From positions 1 to 10,296 of the forward strand of contig CANHOY010000040.1 of the NCBI GenBank assembly GCA_947462495.1: a DNA stretch of 10,296 nt, read 5' to 3'. Position numbers and translations under genes: made by a program. Origin of the DNA: Bacteroidota bacterium (GTDB lineage: Bacteria; Bacteroidota; Bacteroidia; Chitinophagales; Chitinophagaceae). Under the pieces are notes generated by a model. It searched no databases and was not told the origin of the DNA. It was given only the letters and a program-made list of their open reading frames with translations. Of this stretch, positions 6,248 to 10,296 are shown in pieces (positions within the stretch are counted from its first letter, which is position 1; every line of letters begins with the position of its first letter).

Positions 6248-7726
6248 ATGGAAAAGAAAATCAAATCGGCGCTCATTTCAGTTTTTTACAAAGACGGCCT
6301 TGAACCTCTTGCAAAAACTTTACAAGCACAAAACATTACTATTTACTCAACAGGCGGAACACAAAAATTTTTAGAAGATTTAGGCATCCCTTGTATTGGT
6401 GTTGAAACCGTTACCGGCTACCCTTCGATTTTAGGTGGCAGAGTAAAAACACTACACCCTTCCATCTTTGGTGGTATATTAGGAAGAAGGTATGAGCAAC
6501 AAGATTTGAATGAAATGGAGCAGTATAAAATTCCTGAATTAGATTTAGTAATTGTGGATCTATACCCATTTGAAGAAACTTTAAAAAGTACAGATGAAGA
6601 AAAGTTGATTATTGAAAAAATAGATATTGGCGGTCCTTCTATGATTCGTGCTGCTGCTAAAAACTTTAGAGACTTAGTGGTAATAGCTGCCAAAGACGAT
6701 TATGCCCAATTAAACAATATCCTAATTCAACAAAAAGGAACTACTCAACTAGAACAAAGAAAGGCTTTTGCAGCAAAAGCTTTTGAAGTAGTAATGCATT
6801 ATGATATTGCGATTAGTGATTATTTTAATCCAGGAAAAGTATTAAGGTATGGAGAAAATCCACATCAAGTAGCTACTTTTTATGGCCATTTAGAAAATTG
6901 GTTTAGCCAATTGCATGGAAAAGAATTGTCTTATAATAATTTAGTGGATGTAGACGCTGCCATTGCACTTATTGGCGAATTACCTAAAACTAGTTTTGCT
7001 ATTATTAAACATACCAATGTTTGTGGAGTGGCCCAAAGAAACACGGTATTCGAAAGTTGGAAAGCTGCCTTAGCAGGGGATCCTGAAAGTGCATTTGGTG
7101 GAGTACTCGTAACCAATGCAACCGTTGATACCGCTACTGCCGAAGCCATTCAAGAATTATTTTTTGAAGTTTTGATTGCCCCTGCTTTTGAACCTGCAGC
7201 ATTGGCTATCTTAACCACTAAGAAAAACAGAGTATTGTTACAACTTAAGCCAGGCGTTGCTTTTAATCCAAGTCAAAAGAAGTCTATTTTAAATGGAACC
7301 TTAGAGCAAGGATTAGATCATGGCAATTACACGCAATGGGAGGAAGTAGGCGCAAGACCATGTACCCCTGCAGAAAAAGAAGATTTAACTTTCGGAAATA
7401 TTATTTGCAAGCATTTAAAAAGTAATGCCATCGCATTAATAAAAAATAAACAATTGGTGGGCAAGGGCTGCGGACAAACAAGTCGCGTAGACGCTTTAAG
7501 ACATGCCATAGAAAAAGCCAAGCAATTTAGTTTTGATTTAAATGGAGCTACTTTAGCATCGGATGCATTTTTCCCCTTTGATGATTGTGTAAGAATAGCA
7601 CATGAACAAGGAATACAAGCTTATATACAACCAGGTGGTTCTGTAAGAGATAAAGATAGCGTCGCCTATTGTCAAGCCAATGGTTTAGCGATGGTGATGA
7701 CTCAATTGAGACATTTCAAACATTAG
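6248..7726 (+). CDS. purH: bifunctional AICAR transformylase / IMP cyclohydrolase
   Basis: Catalyses the last two steps of de novo purine synthesis: AICAR plus 10-formyl-THF gives FAICAR, which is cyclised to IMP. With the ATG at 6248 the protein has 492 residues, close to the usual length of slightly over 500. The N-terminal MGS-like cyclohydrolase domain shows ALISVFYKDGLEPLA (8-22), IYSTGGTQKFL (32-42), GGRVKTLHPSIFGGIL (63-78), DLVIVDLYPFEETL (99-112) and KIDIGGPSMIRAAAKN (124-139). The transformylase domain shows LRYGENPHQVATF (199-211), the catalytic pair K254-H255 in IIKHTNVCG, DPESAFGGVLVTN (278-290), CGQTSRVDA (408-416), SDAFFPFDD (438-446) and the ending QPGGSVRDKDS with RHFKH. A TTG two codons upstream (6242) would also be in frame, but the ATG fits the family N-terminus better. 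The gene lies 53 bases after comEC. Confidence 0.97.
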   Translation: MEKKIKSALISVFYKDGLEPLAKTLQAQNITIYSTGGTQKFLEDLGIPCIGVETVTGYPSILGGRVKTLHPSIFGGILGRRYEQQDLNEMEQYKIPELDLVIVDLYPFEETLKSTDEEKLIIEKIDIGGPSMIRAAAKNFRDLVVIAAKDDYAQLNNILIQQKGTTQLEQRKAFAAKAFEVVMHYDIAISDYFNPGKVLRYGENPHQVATFYGHLENWFSQLHGKELSYNNLVDVDAAIALIGELPKTSFAIIKHTNVCGVAQRNTVFESWKAALAGDPESAFGGVLVTNATVDTATAEAIQELFFEVLIAPAFEPAALAILTTKKNRVLLQLKPGVAFNPSQKKSILNGTLEQGLDHGNYTQWEEVGARPCTPAEKEDLTFGNIICKHLKSNAIALIKNKQLVGKGCGQTSRVDALRHAIEKAKQFSFDLNGATLASDAFFPFDDCVRIAHEQGIQAYIQPGGSVRDKDSVAYCQANGLAMVMTQLRHFKH

Positions 7727-7755
7727 GAAAAGAAATAAATCGGGCAACCGAAAAC

Positions 7756-8682
7756 ATGTCCAGTCAAAAAAAAGCATACCTCGCCTTAACCATTACCAGT
7801 GTAGTTTGGGGTACTACCTGGGTCGCAAGTAAAATGGGGGTTGCACATGTACCTGCTTTTGAACTAGCCAGCATTCGCCAGTTAATGGGTGGCACCATTT
7901 ATGTAGTTTTCTTTTTATTCATGGGTCAAAAATTACCTACTAAAAAGCAATTTGCTTGGTTGATTCCCATGGCATTTTTGATGTTTGTTTCTTCCAATGG
8001 AATTGCTACTTATGGTTTACAATTTATCACCAGTGGTTTAGCCGCGTTAATTGCTGCACTATACCCGCTATCGGTGGTGTTGATTGAAAGATATTATTTT
8101 AAAGCCATTAAAATAACACCACAAACCTTACTGGGATTGTTTTTGGGCCTATTAGGCATTCTATTTATTTTTTACAAAGACAGTTTACAAATGCATGGTA
8201 CTCATTATTTATTTGGAGTAGGATTGTCTTTGTTCGCTATGATTACCTGGAGCGTAGGTTCCATTATCATGTCTAGAAATAAAATCGATATCAATCCCTA
8301 CTATTCTATAGGATGGCAAATGTTAATTAGCTCGATGACTATGGGTTTAATTACACTATTCACTGGAAATTACATTCCCCTCCATGAAATTCCTGCTAAA
8401 ACCTGGGGTATTTTGGCTTATATGGTATTGGGCGGATCGGTGCTATCCTTTGTAGCTTTTGTATATAGCATGAAACATTTAAAGCCAGCCATTGCCAGTT
8501 TATATGCTTATGTAAATCCCATTGTAGCCATTTGGGTAGGCTCTTTATTACTGAATGAAAAAATGTCTTTCAACAATATTATTGGAACCATTTCAACATT
8601 AGTGGGTGTCTACTTGGTAAACAATAGTTTGAAAAGTCAGAAGGACCCAGTGGAAGCCATGGCAGATGCAGATGGCATGTAG
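7756..8682 (+). CDS. EamA/DMT-superfamily permease
   Basis: Inner-membrane transporter of the drug/metabolite superfamily with two EamA repeats, at about residues 8-140 and 152-289, and an expected ten membrane helices. The first repeat opens with the characteristic SVVWGTTWVASK (15-26) and has SGLAALIAALYPLSVVLIE (93-111). The second ends with ASLYAYVNPIVAIWVGSLLL (247-266) and GTISTLVGVYLV (277-288), the usual close of the family. The length of 308 residues is normal. The chosen ATG lies 29 bases after the purH stop; the frame also stays open back to a TTG at 7669 inside purH, but those extra 29 residues are polar and unlike the family, so I reject that start. Substrates of EamA proteins (amino acids, metabolites, drugs) cannot be predicted from this sequence, and the link to purH is only position and direction. 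Confidence 0.92.
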   Translation: MSSQKKAYLALTITSVVWGTTWVASKMGVAHVPAFELASIRQLMGGTIYVVFFLFMGQKLPTKKQFAWLIPMAFLMFVSSNGIATYGLQFITSGLAALIAALYPLSVVLIERYYFKAIKITPQTLLGLFLGLLGILFIFYKDSLQMHGTHYLFGVGLSLFAMITWSVGSIIMSRNKIDINPYYSIGWQMLISSMTMGLITLFTGNYIPLHEIPAKTWGILAYMVLGGSVLSFVAFVYSMKHLKPAIASLYAYVNPIVAIWVGSLLLNEKMSFNNIIGTISTLVGVYLVNNSLKSQKDPVEAMADADGM

Positions 8683-8685
8683 ACT

Positions 8686-10065
8686 CTAGTTTCTACGCCC
8701 TTCTTTGTAAAGTTGATTAAAAGTTTTGTTGGGAAACTCTAAAGGCGCACGTTGATTGCTCCAACCTTTAAACATTTTATTGATGACCCAATTTTTTATC
8801 GGAGCCGTTCCTTGATTCATTAAATTTCGACTCATCGAAGTTTGTTTCCAAATTTTCCAAGCAAAATTTTCAGTAAAACTACTTTCACCCCCTTCAACCG
8901 ATTGCTTTCTGTTATCTAATAACAAATCATGTAAGTTGATGCGCACTGGACAAACTTCGGTACAATTACCGCATAAACTTGATGCATAACTTAAATGTTT
9001 GTAATCGTGCATGCCTCTTAAATGAGGTGTAATCACACTTCCAATAGGGCCACTATACGTAGTGTCGTAAGAATGACCTCCAATGTTTTTATAAACTGGG
9101 CATGCATTTAAGCAAGCACCACAGCGAATGCAATACAAAGCCTCTCTACTTTTTGCATTGGCTAGCAAATCAGTGCGTCCATTGTCTAATAAAATAACGA
9201 TCATCTCTTCTGGACCATCCGTTTCATCAGCTTGTCTAGGACCAGAAATAATACTATTGTAGACTGTTACTTGTTGCCCCGTTCCAAAAGTGGCCAATAG
9301 CGGCCAAAATAAGCCCAAGTCAGTGATTGAAGGAATAACTTTTTCAATACCTACAATTACGATATGTGTTTTAGGCCATGAAGCAGAAAGTCGAGCGTTG
9401 CCTTCGTTTTCGGTAAGCGCAATACCACCAATATCTGGAATAATAAAATTGGCACCCGTTACACCAATTTCAGCTTGCACATATTTATCTCTTAAATTTT
9501 TTCTAGCCACCAAGGTTAATTCCTCTGGGGTTAAATTAATATCGGTGCCTAATTTTTCATTGAATAATTTCGCCACATCTTCCTTACTCTTGTGCATGGC
9601 TGGCGTAACAATATGGTAAGGGGCTTCTCCATCCATTTGTTGAATGTATTCTCCTAAATCTGTTTCCACACTTTCAATACCAATTGATTCTAAATAATTA
9701 TTTAAATGAATTTCTTCGGTTACCATGCTTTTGCTTTTCACAATAGAACGGCATTTTTTTTCAGCACATATTTCACCAATAAAATTCAAAGCTTGTTCGG
9801 CATCCTCCGCCCATAAAACCTGGCCTCCTCGTTTTGTAAGCTGCTCTTCAAATTGCAATAAGTAAGTATCTAAATGTTCAACAGCTTCCCATTTTCTATT
9901 TTTAGCCATTTCTCTCACTCTTTCCAAATCAGTAAATTGCTCCTTCCCTTTTGGAACAACAGCATTGTACTTGCCAATATTAAAATTGATTTTTTTTCTA
10001 TGCTCCAAGTCAACTGCTTTGGCATTGCTTTTAGTAAGAAAAGATTTGGCGAAGATGTTTTCCAT
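8686..10065 (-). CDS. lutB: LutB-like iron-sulfur protein of L-lactate oxidation
   Basis: Subunit of the LutABC (YkgEFG) system that oxidises L-lactate to pyruvate. It has 459 residues, normal for the family. An N-terminal LUD domain (roughly 60-300) contains SKSMVTEEIHLN (111-122) and GVTGANFIIPDIGGIALTE (201-219). Two ferredoxin-like 4Fe-4S motifs follow: CIRCGACLNACP at 312-323 and CGNCTEVCP at 365-373, with CP completing each cluster pattern. The C-terminal helical tail contains the family-like MNQGTAPIKNW (416-426). The start ATG at 10065 lies 14 bases after the stop of a small upstream reading frame in the same direction. Neither LutA (cysteine-rich CCG protein) nor LutC follows downstream; they would have to lie beyond the right edge or elsewhere. 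Its stop codon is 3 bases from that of the convergent permease gene. Confidence 0.93.
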   Translation of the reverse strand: MENIFAKSFLTKSNAKAVDLEHRKKINFNIGKYNAVVPKGKEQFTDLERVREMAKNRKWEAVEHLDTYLLQFEEQLTKRGGQVLWAEDAEQALNFIGEICAEKKCRSIVKSKSMVTEEIHLNNYLESIGIESVETDLGEYIQQMDGEAPYHIVTPAMHKSKEDVAKLFNEKLGTDINLTPEELTLVARKNLRDKYVQAEIGVTGANFIIPDIGGIALTENEGNARLSASWPKTHIVIVGIEKVIPSITDLGLFWPLLATFGTGQQVTVYNSIISGPRQADETDGPEEMIVILLDNGRTDLLANAKSREALYCIRCGACLNACPVYKNIGGHSYDTTYSGPIGSVITPHLRGMHDYKHLSYASSLCGNCTEVCPVRINLHDLLLDNRKQSVEGGESSFTENFAWKIWKQTSMSRNLMNQGTAPIKNWVINKMFKGWSNQRAPLEFPNKTFNQLYKEGRRN

Positions 10066-10070
10066 TGGGA

Positions 10071-10078
10071 CAAAAATA
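10071..10078 (-). promoter_or_regulatory. candidate Bacteroidota -7 box abutting lutB
   Basis: Read on the minus strand, TATTTTTG matches TAnnTTTG and lies 5 bases before the lutB ATG at 10065, so a transcript from it would begin close to the start codon. It sits in the 14-base gap after the small upstream frame. No matching -33 TTG is visible upstream within the expected distance, so the call is weak. Confidence 0.22.
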
Positions 10079-10079
10079 G

Positions 10080-10296
10080 TTATTTATTCTTAAGATGTTT
10101 TGCAGAAGCTTCCAGTGCTTCATAAAAAGTTTCCCCATACTTTCTAACAATGGATTCCTTTAAAAATACATAGGCAGGCACTTTTAGTTTAACCCCTAAG
10201 CTGCAAGCCGCTTTGCAAAGATCTTCCCTAGGTTCATAATTCATGTATTCCATTGTAGGATCGGCCTTGCTTTTTTGAACTTTAATGGGAAACAAG
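10080..10296 (-). CDS. small protein of unknown function upstream of lutB (5' end uncertain, probably partial)
   Basis: I do not recognise this protein. The frame is open to the right edge; 71 residues are visible, counting a possible TTG at 10295. In-frame ATGs lie at 10253 and 10244, and the true start may be any of these or outside the window. The visible protein is charged and mostly helical by eye, with a short hydrophobic stretch (KVPAYVFLKES), two cysteines in CKAAC and a lysine-rich end (KHLKNK). There is no signal peptide or membrane segment in the visible part. It precedes lutB by 14 bases in the same direction, so co-transcription is likely. Codon use and base composition look like those of its neighbours. 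It could be a conserved accessory gene of the lactate locus or an unrelated small gene. Confidence 0.65.
   Translation of the reverse strand, partial: LFPIKVQKSKADPTMEYMNYEPREDLCKAACSLGVKLKVPAYVFLKESIVRKYGETFYEALEASAKHLKNK

Noticed and set aside
6418..6693. Minus-strand frame of 91 codons inside purH, and similar minus-strand frames in ade, comEC and lutB
   Set aside because: They lie wholly opposite well-conserved coding sequence, show no recognisable domain and have no start signals; they are by-products of the codon use of the real genes.
7669..7755. Longer start (TTG at 7669) for the EamA permease, overlapping purH
   Set aside because: The added 29 residues come from the purH coding sequence read in another frame, are polar and unlike the family N-terminus; the ATG at 7756 gives the normal start.
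1..10296. A new defence, mobile or biosynthetic system
   Set aside because: Nearly every base is in a recognisable housekeeping or transport gene. There are no transposases, integrases, nucleases with toxin-like partners, repeats arrays or composition shifts that would support one.

Overview
The window looks like an ordinary stretch of a low-GC Bacteroidota chromosome. A member of Chitinophagaceae or a relative is most likely. This rests on the protein families, not on a marker gene: the C-terminus of a DUF5916-type outer-membrane protein, the Bacteroidota form of uracil phosphoribosyltransferase (PRPP loop CDPMLATGAS and a GDLAFG ending), a short COG0313 methyltransferase with the SEAGC motif, and a LutB-type iron-sulfur protein. 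Shine-Dalgarno sequences are mostly absent and several TAnnTTTG boxes sit just before genes, as is common in this phylum.

Layout. From the left edge to about 8.68 kb all genes are on the + strand: the 3' part of a DUF5916 gene, adenine deaminase (ade), uracil phosphoribosyltransferase (upp), an EI24/CysZ-like membrane protein, an RsmI-like methyltransferase joined to it by a TAATG stop-start overlap, an unusually short ComEC/Rec2 protein, purH, and an EamA/DMT-family permease. The last 1.6 kb is on the - strand: a LutB-like lactate-oxidation protein and, upstream of it, a small unrecognised reading frame that is open to the right edge. The two blocks converge with 3 bases between their stop codons.

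How the genes relate. Three of them belong to nucleobase and nucleotide metabolism. Ade turns adenine into hypoxanthine, Upp turns uracil into UMP, and PurH performs the last two steps of de novo IMP synthesis. The membrane and methyltransferase genes between them have no clear link to this. ComEC is the inner-membrane channel for DNA entering during natural transformation. LutB belongs to the LutABC L-lactate oxidation complex, but LutA and LutC are not in view.

The window is densely coding: no gap between genes exceeds about 65 bases. I saw no tRNA, rRNA, CRISPR array, insertion sequence, attachment site or convincing rho-independent terminator. I found no evidence for a new multi-gene system. 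The points most worth a second look are a perfect 10-bp inverted repeat between the DUF5916 stop codons and the ade start, the compact ComEC that appears to lack the usual N-terminal soluble domain, and the unrecognised small protein upstream of lutB.
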